Source: Planctomycetaceae bacterium | GTDB taxonomy: Bacteria > Planctomycetota > Planctomycetia > Pirellulales > Pirellulaceae | DNA length: 37,863 bases | Reading direction: 5' to 3' | Assembly: GCA_002724245.1 (NCBI GenBank) | Contig: PBOG01000096.1 | Location: 11,874 to 49,736 of the forward strand | Shown here: piece by piece, positions 15,252 through 23,909 of the stretch | Numbering within the stretch: position 1 is the stretch's first letter | Layout of the letters: every line of letters starts with the position of its first letter | Program-made: the position numbers and the translations under genes | Notes under the pieces: generated by a model | The model's database searches: none | Told to the model about the DNA's origin: nothing | Seen by the model: the letters and a program-made list of their open reading frames with translations, nothing else

Positions 15252-15577
15252 CCGATTCTTTTGGCAAAGCGATAAGCCATCAAACTTATATTGCAGGTAA
15301 ATCCGGCGAGCCGGTGGTCTGTCGCGACGCAAACACCAAACAACGTCAAATGTCACTCCTCCCAGGGCCGCATTTTCGGGTTCCCTGGCGTTCAACTAGT
15401 ACGCCTCACTGTTGGCAGACTCGGAAATGACCGAAATCCCCGAGTCTGGGGGCTTTTGGATCACATTGTTGGAATCTGGGACTTGGTCTATAATCCCGCC
15501 GTCGCAGTGAAAAAACAGGCTTGGTTTTTCCGCTGCATCCCCCGCCCTCCCGAGGCTCCTGCTCAACTCTTTGAGAG
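15252..15577. other. Intergenic region before ispF, 326 bp
   Basis: Apart from the promoter candidate at 15466-15494 I see no gene or RNA here, and no hairpin with a T-tract after the DUF1501 stop. Confidence 0.5.
15466..15494 (+). promoter_or_regulatory. Sigma-70-like promoter for ispF
   Basis: TTGTTG, a 17-bp spacer and a perfect TATAAT are present. The start of transcription would be near 15501, leaving a leader of about 77 nt before the ATG at 15578. Confidence 0.5.
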
Positions 15578-16078
15578 ATGACGACGCTCGTGTTTCGCGT
15601 TGGGAATGGACACGATAGCCACCGACTCGCCGATGGCGGCCCATTAGTGCTGGGTGGTGTTTCAGTTCCGCACAATCGCCACTCAGTGGGGCACAGTGAT
15701 GCTGACGTGTTATTGCACGCAATCACTGATGCAATCTTGGGTGCAGCAGCAGAGGGTGATATCGGTGAATGGTTTCCCGACAACGACGAAGTAAATCGTG
15801 GACGTTGTTCGTCCGAGATGTTATTGGAAGTCTGGACGACCATCCAACAACAAGGCTACTCAATCGTCAATCTAGATTGCACCATTTTTGCTCAACGCCC
15901 CAAGTTGGGGAACCACAAACTGAAAATCCGCCAACACATCGCTGAACTGCTGAATGTAGAAATTACGCAAATAGGATTGAAGGCCAAAACAGGAGAACAT
16001 GTTGGCCCCATTGGCCGTGAAGAAGCAATTGCTGCACACTGTGCTGTGCTTCTGAGACAAACCGATTCAACAACCTGA
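15578..16078 (+). CDS. ispF: 2-C-methyl-D-erythritol 2,4-cyclodiphosphate synthase
   Basis: IspF converts 4-diphosphocytidyl-methylerythritol 2-phosphate to the cyclic diphosphate with release of CMP, the fifth step of the MEP isoprenoid pathway. It works as a cytoplasmic Zn-dependent trimer. The 166-residue length matches the family. The metal ligands are present: D13 and H15 in GNGHDSHRL and H47 in DADVLLHAITDAILGA. The flexible GDIGEWFPDND loop and the C-terminal GLKAKTGEHVGPIGREEAIAAHCAVLL follow. The first segment reads GNGHDSHRL where most relatives have GxGxDxH, a small variation. The start is ATG 15578 with only a weak GAGAG upstream. cysS follows after 140 bp; in many bacteria ispD/ispF and cysS are also neighbours. 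Confidence 0.97.
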   Translation: MTTLVFRVGNGHDSHRLADGGPLVLGGVSVPHNRHSVGHSDADVLLHAITDAILGAAAEGDIGEWFPDNDEVNRGRCSSEMLLEVWTTIQQQGYSIVNLDCTIFAQRPKLGNHKLKIRQHIAELLNVEITQIGLKAKTGEHVGPIGREEAIAAHCAVLLRQTDSTT

Positions 16079-16218
16079 AATGTACTGCATCATGAGCTCT
16101 CAAATTCGATGCGGCCTGTGGAAATGATCGTCACAAAAGTAGCCCACTACTACACCATCAGTCGCCATAATCTACCGGTAATAATTTCAATACTGACCCG
16201 CTGCAACTCGAGACACCG

Positions 16219-17781
16219 ATGCCCATTCGCGTATACAACACACTGACGAGAACCAAGGAAAATTTTCAGACGATCTCACCAGGCAAAGTTGGCATCTATC
16301 TTTGCGGACCCACTGTGTACAAGGAAGCGCACATTGGGCATATGGTCGGACCCGTCATATTCGACACCATCAAACGCTATCTTGCCTACAACCGGTTCGA
16401 AGTTACTTGGGTCGTGAATATCACTGACGTCGACGACAAGTTGATCGCGCAGTCAATAGCTCGCGGAATCCCAATGTCGCAGGTCGCAACTGAAATGACG
16501 ATGGACTATTGCGCCAACTTAATGGCATTGGGAGTCAACCAGATCACCCACATGCCCAAAGCGACTGAACATATCGACGATATCATCACGTTCATACGAA
16601 ACCTGATCGAGCGCGAGTACGCATACGAGTCAGAAGGTGATGTGTTTTTTGACGTCGGAAAAAACAGTGAATACGGGAAGCTGAGCAACCGACGTCCCGA
16701 AGAGCAAGCCGGGATGGGCGGTGATGCAGCTTCCAAGAAACGATCACCGGGTGATTTTGCACTTTGGAAAGCGGCAAAGGCAGACGAACCGGCCTGGCCC
16801 AGCCCTTGGGGACACGGCCGCCCAGGCTGGCACATCGAATGCTCTGCGATGTCCCACAAAATCCTGGGAAACAGCTTCGACATACATGGTGGCGGGCTGG
16901 ACCTCATCTTCCCACACCATGAGAACGAAGTCGCGCAGAGCGAGTGCTGCCACAACTTACCGATGGCCCGTTACTGGATGCACAATGGCTTGTTACGTGC
17001 CGGAGAGGCAGGCAAAGTCGGTGGCAGAGCAACGGCTGATGAAGATTCTCAACCGGAGATTGAACCAACCACGAAAAAAATGAGCCGCTCCGAGGGAGCG
17101 GGTGGACTGCGTGGATTAATCGAGCGCCTCGGCGGTGAACGCATTCGTTTTTACCTGCTGCGAACCCACTACCGCAGCACGATTGTTTTCAGCGAAGAAC
17201 GTGTCGCCGAAGCTAGTGCGGCACTGGAAAAATTCTACCTTTTCTTCGAACGCTACCAGCGCATCACCAAACAGCCATTCTATCCCACATCCGACCAGAT
17301 TTCGGACGCAGCACCCCGCTTCCGTGACCAGCAACAAAGCTATACCGGAAACTCATCCTTATTAAGTGAAGTGCACAGACTACGTGACGACTTCCTGCGA
17401 AAAATGGATGATGATTTCAATACTGGCGCGGCGATGAGCGACCTGTTCCAATTGCTCACCGCGCTCAACCGGTTTGCTGACGAAAACAAACTGGAAGACA
17501 GCAAAACGACGAATACTGCGCTCGAGGAATTTCGGACCGGCGTGGAGATTCTGCGCGAGCTGGCCTTTTTACTAGGGCTATTTATCACACCTCCAGTTCG
17601 CGCCAGCAATGAATCGGATGGAGAGCTCACCGACTCCCTGGTTGGTCTTCTCATCGACCTGCGAAACGCAGCTCGAGAGAATAAGAACTTTGACACTGCA
17701 GATCAGATTCGCGATTCTCTTACGAATATGGGTATCGTCCTGGAAGACGCACAAGGAACCACGCGATGGCGCAACGAATGA
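16219..17781 (+). CDS. cysS: Cysteinyl-tRNA synthetase
   Basis: This class I synthetase charges tRNA-Cys. The first zinc ligand is C29 in YLCGPTVY, and the signature AHIGHM (HIGH, 38-41) follows. Other zinc-site parts are GWHIECSAMS (C208) and FPHHENEVAQSECCHN (H233 or H234 region). The KMSKS loop reads KKMSRSEGAGGL (287-291). The C-terminal DALR-like helical part contains EVHRLRDDFLRKMDDDFNTGAAMSDLFQL and the end NFDTADQIRDSLTNMGIVLEDAQGTTRWR. At 520 residues it is about 60 longer than E. coli CysS. The excess includes an acidic insert (GEAGKVGGRATADEDSQPEIEP) just before KMSRS and a Gly/Lys-rich piece near residue 165. The start is ATG 16219, with no strong ribosome site. Confidence 0.97.
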   Translation: MPIRVYNTLTRTKENFQTISPGKVGIYLCGPTVYKEAHIGHMVGPVIFDTIKRYLAYNRFEVTWVVNITDVDDKLIAQSIARGIPMSQVATEMTMDYCANLMALGVNQITHMPKATEHIDDIITFIRNLIEREYAYESEGDVFFDVGKNSEYGKLSNRRPEEQAGMGGDAASKKRSPGDFALWKAAKADEPAWPSPWGHGRPGWHIECSAMSHKILGNSFDIHGGGLDLIFPHHENEVAQSECCHNLPMARYWMHNGLLRAGEAGKVGGRATADEDSQPEIEPTTKKMSRSEGAGGLRGLIERLGGERIRFYLLRTHYRSTIVFSEERVAEASAALEKFYLFFERYQRITKQPFYPTSDQISDAAPRFRDQQQSYTGNSSLLSEVHRLRDDFLRKMDDDFNTGAAMSDLFQLLTALNRFADENKLEDSKTTNTALEEFRTGVEILRELAFLLGLFITPPVRASNESDGELTDSLVGLLIDLRNAARENKNFDTADQIRDSLTNMGIVLEDAQGTTRWRNE

Positions 17782-17883
17782 GAGGCCATCCGCGCAACTC
17801 GTAACACGCGACCGCGTCACGCCTCCCTGATCCCAGCAGAATAAACCCATAGGCTAATAAACTCATAGGCAAGGAACGCCACC

Positions 17884-18444
17884 ATGCGAGATGGACCCGC
17901 GGCGGCCCCGTCCAGGATATTGGGAGTCGATCCAGGACTCGGCATAACCGGCTACGGTGTAGTTGAAACAACGCGTGGCAATCCACGCCTGGTCGAAGCT
18001 GGAGTTGTGCGAGGTGGCCGCGGCTCCTTGGAGAAACGCCTGCTAGCCATACACGAAGGAATCGCAGACGCCATCGCCTCTTTTCAGCCAACGGCGGTCG
18101 CGATTGAAGAACTGTACAGCCACTACGAACGCCCTCGCACAGCGATCGTCATGGGACACGCCAGGGGTGTCATTTGTCTGGCAGCAGCCCAGGCAAAACT
18201 ACCGGTGTTCCATTATGCTGCGACTCAAATCAAGAAATTGCTTACCGGCAACGGCCGCGCCCCGAAAGCGCAAGTACAGCTCGCCGTCTGTCAGGAATTC
18301 GCCTTGTCAAAAGCACCTGAGCCACCTGATGTGGCAGACGCTCTGGCGATTGCACTGTGCCACTCTTTTATGGAAAAAAACGCATTGTGTCAGCAACACA
18401 TTATTACCGATTCCGCCAACCAGTCACTTTCCCAGGCTCGTTAA
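17884..18444 (+). CDS. ruvC: Crossover junction endodeoxyribonuclease RuvC
   Basis: RuvC cuts Holliday junctions symmetrically after branch migration by RuvAB. It is a cytoplasmic Mg2+-dependent dimer. All four acidic catalytic residues are visible: D16 in ILGVDPGLGITGYGV, E75 in AVAIEELYSHY, and D149 and D152 in PPDVADALAIALCH. The 186-residue length is slightly above the usual 170 because of a short N-terminal extension and a polar tail. ATG 17884 has AAGGAA about 8 nt upstream. The gene is first in the order ruvC-ruvA-ruvB, with gaps of 97 and 104 bp, so the three are probably co-transcribed. SOS boxes were not seen. Confidence 0.97.
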   Translation: MRDGPAAAPSRILGVDPGLGITGYGVVETTRGNPRLVEAGVVRGGRGSLEKRLLAIHEGIADAIASFQPTAVAIEELYSHYERPRTAIVMGHARGVICLAAAQAKLPVFHYAATQIKKLLTGNGRAPKAQVQLAVCQEFALSKAPEPPDVADALAIALCHSFMEKNALCQQHIITDSANQSLSQAR

Positions 18445-18541
18445 GGATGACATAGCCTCACGGCCTACCATCCGCCCATCAAGAATCGCATAACAGCAAT
18501 TGCTGTTGCTGATTTAGCTCTCTAGAAAACAGGTATTTGTC

Positions 18542-19171
18542 GTGATTACCAGGATCCACGGAAAACTGCTCCGCGTTGGAGAAAACACAGCGACCTTGTC
18601 ATGTGCTCCATTCGACTACGAAATTCTCGTACCTGAGTTTGCCCGCCGCCAGCTCGAAACTGAAGTCGGCCAAGAAATCCACCTGCACACAGTCCACTAC
18701 CTGGAAGGGAATCCGGCCCAGGGCCGTCTGACCCCTAGACTGGTCGGGTTCACCAGCGATGTGGAGCGTGAATTCTTTGAATTATTCTGCTCCGTGGACG
18801 GAGTCGGCGTACGCAAAGCGTTGCGCGCCATGGTCCGTCCCGTGCGTGAAGTCGCATCTGCTATTGGCAATCAGGACGCCAAAGTGCTCTCCTCACTTCC
18901 AGGTGTCGGCCCAGCAACCGCCGAACGTGTGATCGCCAAACTACGTCGCAAAATGGCAAAATTCGCGTTACTCGTTGACGTCAGTCAAGCGAGCCACACA
19001 GCGGACGTAGAACAAGATGTGGTAGAAGAAGTTTTCCAGATACTGGTACATCTCGGACACTCTGAAAACGACTCTCGCAAATTGCTTGACTCGGTTTTGG
19101 CCAAAGAAACATCTTTCAAGGACGTCGACAGCATGTTACAAGCCGTGTATAGCAGCTCTGAAAAACCTTGA
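18542..19171 (+). CDS. ruvA: Holliday junction branch migration protein RuvA
   Basis: RuvA binds four-way junctions as a tetramer and loads the RuvB motor. The N-terminal OB-fold domain starts [21 protein letters not shown]. Two helix-hairpin-helix elements follow, [20 protein letters not shown] and [24 protein letters not shown], and then the flexible linker and the C-terminal RuvB-binding domain ([21 protein letters not shown]). The 209 residues match the family. The start codon is GTG at 18542; no other start fits the conserved first residues. The stop is TGA, one of several showing that TGA normally terminates in this genome. Confidence 0.96.
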   Translation: MITRIHGKLLRVGENTATLSCAPFDYEILVPEFARRQLETEVGQEIHLHTVHYLEGNPAQGRLTPRLVGFTSDVEREFFELFCSVDGVGVRKALRAMVRPVREVASAIGNQDAKVLSSLPGVGPATAERVIAKLRRKMAKFALLVDVSQASHTADVEQDVVEEVFQILVHLGHSENDSRKLLDSVLAKETSFKDVDSMLQAVYSSSEKP

Positions 19172-19275
19172 TCGGGTTGCATTGGTAAATCAACTCAAGA
19201 CTACTAACGCATCGCTCTGTTCCCCAAGCTACTGTTGCTGATTTCGTCCCAACAAGTCCTTTCTGATTGAACGCT

Positions 19276-20286
19276 ATGGTCCGCGAACCCGTCATCGACG
19301 GAAGCAATCGCTCAGGTGAAGATCCTGAACGCGATTTGCGCCCCAAGCGCATCGATGAGATGGTCGGCCAACATGAAGTCATCGCTCGCTTACGGATTGC
19401 GATCGAAGCAGCACGCGTGCGGGGAGAAGCCCTGGGACATCTATTGCTAGATGGCCCGCCAGGACTGGGGAAAACAACTTTCGCCACCTGCATTCCGCGT
19501 GAAATGCAGGTAGGACTCCAGATGACCAGCGGCGCCATCTTGAAAGCGCCGCGCGATTTGGTGCCCTACCTGACAAATGCAGAGGAACACTCCGTTCTCT
19601 TCATTGACGAGATACACCGCATCCCCAAAATCGTCGAAGAATACCTGTACACGGCCATGGAAGACTTTCGCGTCGACATCATTCTCGGGGATGGGATCAA
19701 TGCTCGCACACACAATCTGTGGATCAAGCCGTTCACTCTGATCGGTGCGACCACACGCTCTGGAATGCTCACAGGGCCACTGCGAGATCGATTCCAAATA
19801 CGCGAACATCTCGGTTTCTATAGCGACGCGGAGCTGACACAGATCATCGTCCGCAACGCAACTCAGCTAAACACTGACATTGCACCCCAGGCCGCTGACG
19901 AAATCGCTCGTCGCAGCCGCGGTACCCCCCGCATTGCTAACAATCGCTTGCGTTGGGTACGTGACTACGCACAAACGAAAGCGGATGGTATCGTCACGAT
20001 GGACGTGACGGGCGCGGCACTGGAAATGCTAGGCATCGATAGAACGGGCATGGATTCGCTCGATCGCGAATACCTGAAAACGATGATTCGCGTGTTTGAA
20101 GGAGGTCCAGTCGGAATCGATGCACTCGCGCACACGATGAACACATCCAAGGATACGCTCGAGGACGAAGTCGAGCCGTTTCTATTACGCAACGGATTTG
20201 TTGTACGCACTCCACGTGGGCGCATGGTGACAAATAAAACATACGAGCACCTGCAAGTACTACCGCCGGAATCAGGAGTCGCTTAA
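19276..20286 (+). CDS. ruvB: Holliday junction branch migration ATPase RuvB
   Basis: RuvB is an AAA+ hexameric motor that drives branch migration with RuvA. Walker A is GPPGLGKTT, Walker B is LFIDEIHRIP, sensor 1 is LIGATTRSGMLTGPLRDRF (arginine finger region), and sensor 2 is RGTPRIANNRLRWVRDYAQ. The winged-helix C-domain ends VRTPRGRMVTNKTYEHLQ. The 336 residues are normal length. I chose ATG 19276 over the in-frame TTG at 19267. Two small deviations from common RuvB are visible: TSGAILKAP where TSGPALxxP is usual, and NNRLRW where NRLLRR is usual. Both leave the catalytic motifs intact. Confidence 0.96.
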   Translation: MVREPVIDGSNRSGEDPERDLRPKRIDEMVGQHEVIARLRIAIEAARVRGEALGHLLLDGPPGLGKTTFATCIPREMQVGLQMTSGAILKAPRDLVPYLTNAEEHSVLFIDEIHRIPKIVEEYLYTAMEDFRVDIILGDGINARTHNLWIKPFTLIGATTRSGMLTGPLRDRFQIREHLGFYSDAELTQIIVRNATQLNTDIAPQAADEIARRSRGTPRIANNRLRWVRDYAQTKADGIVTMDVTGAALEMLGIDRTGMDSLDREYLKTMIRVFEGGPVGIDALAHTMNTSKDTLEDEVEPFLLRNGFVVRTPRGRMVTNKTYEHLQVLPPESGVA

Positions 20287-20612
20287 GTGATGCCAAAGCA
20301 AGCGGTGCCCAAGTAACTCGACCGGCAATCAGAGTAGTCGTCCCAGCTGCATATTCCGAGAACGCTGCACGGCCACACCAGGCGCATTCCGGGCATCTAG
20401 ATAATGATGCTGGGTCTCAATACAACGAGGTGCGGCAACCCCACACTTGTTCCTCCGGTCGTACCCAACCAGCGATTTACTGGCTGGCCGCAGGAGTCCA
20501 ATTCGGACTAGACTTAGGACCAACACTCGTTATGATGCGATCGACAAGCAGAGAGCAAATCAGGTGAAGCAATTAGCAAACAAACTCCCTTACACAAAGG
20601 TTGGGAACGTCA
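20287..20612. other. Intergenic region after ruvB, 326 bp
   Basis: TATGAT at 20531-20536 could be a -10 box for the ferritin-like gene, without a clear -35. I see no gene, RNA or terminator with a T-tract. Confidence 0.4.
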
Positions 20613-21077
20613 ATGGATCCAGCGAAAATGATTGACCGACTGAATCAAGTGCTTCGTCACGAATGGACTGGACTGGCGCAGTACGCTCAAGCCAGCTTCG
20701 TCGTCACAGGCCTGTGGCGAGAAGTCTACGCGCAGATGTTCTGGGGCAGCGCACAAGAGTGCCTTGTACACGGCCAACAGATCGGCGAGAAAATCGTCTC
20801 CCTGGGCGGCATTCCGACAGTCGAGCGCAATGCGATCAAGCAATCCAATGAAATTGAAGAGATGCTGGATTTCTCACTCGACTTTGAAAAGACCGCCGTC
20901 GACCACTACGTGGGTGCTATTCAATTAGCAGAAGAAACTCCTGAAGACAGAGCTCTCGTAATCCTGCTGGAAGATATCCTGAAGCAAGAACAACAAGGCG
21001 TCGACGACCTGGGAAAACTACTTCGCGATCACCGGCAGATGTCAGTCAACATCGACAAGAACTCGATGGCCGGCTAG
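20613..21077 (+). CDS. Ferritin-like (bacterioferritin-type) diiron protein
   Basis: The predicted protein has 154 residues from ATG 20613 with GGGA upstream; an in-frame TTG at 20601 is the other choice. The four-helix pattern of bacterioferritin-like proteins is clear: helix 1 LNQVLRHEWTGLAQYAQA, helix 2 SAQECLVHGQQIGEKIVSLGG with its ExxH pair, helix 3 DFSLDFEKTAVDHYVGAIQLAEE and helix 4 LVILLEDILKQEQQGVDDLGKLL. The last iron-binding ExxH is EQQG here, so one ligand His appears lost. That could weaken the ferroxidase centre. It may store iron or protect DNA in Dps fashion, which cannot be decided here. There is no heme-binding Met in the usual place that I can identify with certainty. It stands alone after the ruv genes. 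Confidence 0.85.
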   Translation: MDPAKMIDRLNQVLRHEWTGLAQYAQASFVVTGLWREVYAQMFWGSAQECLVHGQQIGEKIVSLGGIPTVERNAIKQSNEIEEMLDFSLDFEKTAVDHYVGAIQLAEETPEDRALVILLEDILKQEQQGVDDLGKLLRDHRQMSVNIDKNSMAG

Positions 21078-21239
21078 AGATGGCAAACCGGCAAGAGCGA
21101 AGCCCCCTGCCGACGTATATCAGGAGTTGAATACCGGGCCACGCTGAAGGCCTCCTTCTGGCCGTCTGTACCGGCCACCGCGATGCCCTGCTGCGCCCGT
21201 AACGAGCCCAAACACAACAAGGTCCCATCCTGCTGAAAA

Positions 21240-21551
21240 TCAGGCTGAACCTGCACGTGCGATGCGAGGCTGCCAATGCCTTTCTGGCGCCTTGCGGAAT
21301 TTGGTAGGCAATCGCGGCTTTCCTTGAGAAACTCCCAAGACATTGCGCAAATCGGCAACCTGACTAGGGCTCATCTCAACCGAGCTCTGGGTAAACCAGC
21401 CTACCCCTTCACCCCACGATTGCTGTCGCAATTCCAGAGTGTTCGGCCCCATACCCTGCTGGCACAGGACAATCACCACGCGGTCATCTTCGGTCTGCCC
21501 AGGCAAAGTGCTGATAATAGTATCCTGCTGCATCCGTTCCACGCTCACCAC
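21240..21551 (-). CDS. Small conserved hypothetical protein
   Basis: The predicted protein has 103 residues from GTG 21551 (a second GTG follows immediately). The sequence contains VERMQQDTIISTLPGQTEDDRVVIVLCQQ, then LELRQQSWGEGVGWFTQSSVEMSPSQVADLRNVLG and a basic, Pro-rich end finishing ARAGSA. I remember similar short proteins in planctomycetes, with an S-W/F-G-E-G-V-G-W-F-T-Q core, but know no function. There is no signal or membrane segment. After its stop, another frame (21074 to about 21290) stays open with coding-like composition. A frameshifted longer protein is therefore possible, but I prefer the 103-residue reading. Confidence 0.6.
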   Translation of the reverse strand: MVSVERMQQDTIISTLPGQTEDDRVVIVLCQQGMGPNTLELRQQSWGEGVGWFTQSSVEMSPSQVADLRNVLGVSQGKPRLPTKFRKAPERHWQPRIARAGSA

Positions 21552-21651
21552 AAACAGGGCCCTAATTGAGTCTCAGTATCAAACTATTCTAAGCCCCCCC
21601 CAATAATTGTCAACGAGGCCCCTGCCCCATTCGCAAGGAAGCTGTCAAGAA

Positions 21652-21684
21652 ACAAAAAAACGACCACGTCTGCACGTGGTCGTT
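21652..21684 (-). terminator. Rho-independent terminator of the DUF1501 gene
   Basis: On the minus strand AACGACCACGT, loop GCAG, ACGTGGTCGTT is followed by a run of T (TTTTTTTGT). The stem is perfect over 11 bp and lies 29 bp after the stop at 21713. Confidence 0.92.
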
Positions 21685-21712
21685 CAATGTGTCCTAATTC
21701 AGAACCGAGCAC

Positions 21713-23182
21713 TCAAGCAAAGAGATGCGTCAGTGCCTCTGCTTTAACGAGTTCACGTGGCTGCTTGAGATGGTTCAAAACGATACTTTGTGGATTGATC
21801 CCAGTAGCGTGATAGATCGTGGCCAATAGCTCAATCGGATGTACCGGATCGGTCTTCGGAGCCGAAGCGGTTTGGTCTGACTCGCCGTGCACGTAACCGC
21901 GTTTAATCCCGGCCCCTGCCACGACTGCGGTGTAACAGTAGGGCCAATGGTCACGACCATCGTCAGTGTTACTGTTTCCAGAGGTACTCACACCACGTTG
22001 CGGACTGCGCCCAAATTCACCGAGGCACACCACTAATGTCTCATCCAACATGCCCCTTTGATCAAGGTCTTCGATCAAAGCAGACAAACCGGCGTCCAAC
22101 ATTGGACTATTTTCATTTTTCATACGACTTGAAAGGCCTTGATGGACATCCCATGAATGTCGATCTGAATTGGCGACCTTTGGCCAAATCACCTCAATCA
22201 CTCGTGTCCCAGCCTCCGCTAATCGCCGTGCCAACAAACAGCACTGCCCAAACGTGTTCCTTCCATATCGATCACGGACAGTATCAGACTCTTTATCCAA
22301 CGCAAATGCATTCCGCGCCTTACCCGAACTGATCAAGGTCAGCGCCGACTTGTAGTATTCGTTGAGATCATATTTTCCGACCGCGCGATCAACCTCAGGA
22401 AGCCCCTTATTGATCAGGTCCCGTAGTCGAGCTCGCCGCGCCAAACGGTACCGCGACACCTCATCACGCAACTTCAGATCATTAACGTTAATCTTGTCCA
22501 TCTTGCTCTGGTCCAGATCATCGCCTGGTGGGAACAAGTAATACGGGTCGTAAGCGCGTCCCAGGAACCCGGCAGTTCCCGCTTTGTTAACCACGTTACT
22601 CTCCTGGAGTGGACGAGGCATCATTACAAAGGGAAGCATCGGAGTTTCCGGTGGCTTGATCCGTACAATATTCGAACCAAAGTTGGGAAAGTCCTTCGGC
22701 GAAGGCGGCTCTAATTGGCCCGACGGACTGACCTTGTCTGCCGTGTAGCCGGTGTGGAGTTGATAGATGGCCGCGGTGTGATTGAATAAGCCCACCGGGG
22801 TATAGCTCATGGACCGAATCATGGTGAACTTGTCGTTCACCTTTGCCAACTCGGAAAGGTTTTCCGTATAGTGCACGCCCGGAAGCTGTGTCGGAATATT
22901 CTTGAAAACGCTCTGCACATTGTCGGGGCAATTTTCTTTTGGATCCCATAGATCCAAATGACTTGGCCCCCCTTGCAGGTAAAGCATGATGACCCGTTTG
23001 GCCTTGTTCCAACCTGGGCCACCAACAGAACCCTCATTAGCAGAAGCAGCCTGCAACTGAAGTACCTGCCCCAGACTCATTCCCATGAGCGCAGATCCAC
23101 CAACACGAAGAATATCTCGACGTGTCGAACCCAAATGGCGATCACAAAGGTCCTTACCAGGTTGGCCAGGAATACAGAACAT
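21713..23182 (-). CDS. DUF1501 protein, second copy, stand-alone
   Basis: The predicted protein has 489 residues. ATG 23182 has GAGG about 7 nt before it; a longer in-frame reading from 23272 would put extra residues before the Tat leader [28 protein letters not shown]1501 marks in order are [121 protein letters not shown] and [29 protein letters not shown]. It lacks an adjacent DUF1549/DUF1553 partner, unlike the copy at 13956. It has a good promoter at 23274-23303 and a strong terminator at 21652, so it is a single-gene unit. Confidence 0.93.
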   Translation of the reverse strand: MFCIPGQPGKDLCDRHLGSTRRDILRVGGSALMGMSLGQVLQLQAASANEGSVGGPGWNKAKRVIMLYLQGGPSHLDLWDPKENCPDNVQSVFKNIPTQLPGVHYTENLSELAKVNDKFTMIRSMSYTPVGLFNHTAAIYQLHTGYTADKVSPSGQLEPPSPKDFPNFGSNIVRIKPPETPMLPFVMMPRPLQESNVVNKAGTAGFLGRAYDPYYLFPPGDDLDQSKMDKINVNDLKLRDEVSRYRLARRARLRDLINKGLPEVDRAVGKYDLNEYYKSALTLISSGKARNAFALDKESDTVRDRYGRNTFGQCCLLARRLAEAGTRVIEVIWPKVANSDRHSWDVHQGLSSRMKNENSPMLDAGLSALIEDLDQRGMLDETLVVCLGEFGRSPQRGVSTSGNSNTDDGRDHWPYCYTAVVAGAGIKRGYVHGESDQTASAPKTDPVHPIELLATIYHATGINPQSIVLNHLKQPRELVKAEALTHLFA

Positions 23183-23582
23183 CGTGTCCCTCGGTTCATT
23201 CGTGTGGAGAAAAAACAAATTCTGCGCGCGTCGCGTACGACACATACGCAAAACTGTCAAAACAGGTAGCAACAGTATACTGAGTCGGCCGCTCGTTTGT
23301 CAATCTTGCGTCAAACCAAAAACGCCTTAACCAATTGCGTCAAAAGGACTTGGGGGGGATATTTGCGGGGCCGAACTAAGCCTGCCCTCACCAATACGGC
23401 TGAACCGGGGTAAAGAAGCGAGAGAGACGGGCTGTGGACCACTTCGCCAGCCTTGCTAGCAGACCTCGCCCGGGTGCAAATATACAGCTTGCCGCTGCTG
23501 CCGCATTGCTGTACAAGACGCCCCCTTCTCTTGATTTCGGTCCTTTCGGACGACGCTTCTGATTAGCTTGCGAGGCACATCG
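23183..23582. other. Divergent intergenic region, 400 bp
   Basis: This region lies between the DUF1501 gene and the small exported gene. Besides the minus-strand promoter at 23274-23303 I see no gene; upstream sequence is G/C-rich with poly-G (GGGGGGG near 23353). Confidence 0.5.
23274..23303 (-). promoter_or_regulatory. Near-consensus sigma-70 promoter for the DUF1501 gene
   Basis: On the minus strand a perfect TTGACA (23303-23298), an 18-bp spacer and TATACT (23279-23274) are present. Transcription would start near 23267 and leave a leader of about 85 nt before the ATG at 23182. Confidence 0.6.
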
Positions 23583-23909
23583 ATGCGCACGACTGTATTC
23601 CGAGCTCTGTTGATGTTGGTCACGGCTTTGCCTCTGACAGGGTACTTTCGAGCTACCGCCACAGGTGGTGTGTTCAATCGCACATCCGCTCGAAAACTAG
23701 GCCTGAGTGACCAGCTACGACTCGGACTCCGAGCAAGAAACTCGGCAGACAGGGCGTATATTGAACGCGTGGTGAAATCCGTGGAACGAGGAAAAATTCC
23801 ACGTCGCCTCGTGAATGCGGCTTACAACTATGCGCGACGACGACGCCCTAATTACCCGCTGCCTTACTTCAAACGCGCGCTAGAAATCCTCACTGCGCGA
23901 CGCTGCTAG
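23583..23909 (+). CDS. Small basic exported hypothetical protein
   Basis: The predicted protein has 108 residues from ATG 23583; an in-frame TTG lies at 23568. The start of the protein (RTTVFRALLMLVTALPLTG) looks like a signal peptide. The mature part is strongly basic: ARKLGLSDQLRLGLRARNSADRAYIERVVKSVERGKIPRRLVNAAYNYARRRRPNY. It ends YPLPYFKRALEILTARRC. I recall short planctomycete proteins with a comparable RxRPNYPxPYFxRAL ending, but know no function. No partner lies close, and no clear ribosome site was seen. Confidence 0.65.
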   Translation: MRTTVFRALLMLVTALPLTGYFRATATGGVFNRTSARKLGLSDQLRLGLRARNSADRAYIERVVKSVERGKIPRRLVNAAYNYARRRRPNYPLPYFKRALEILTARRC

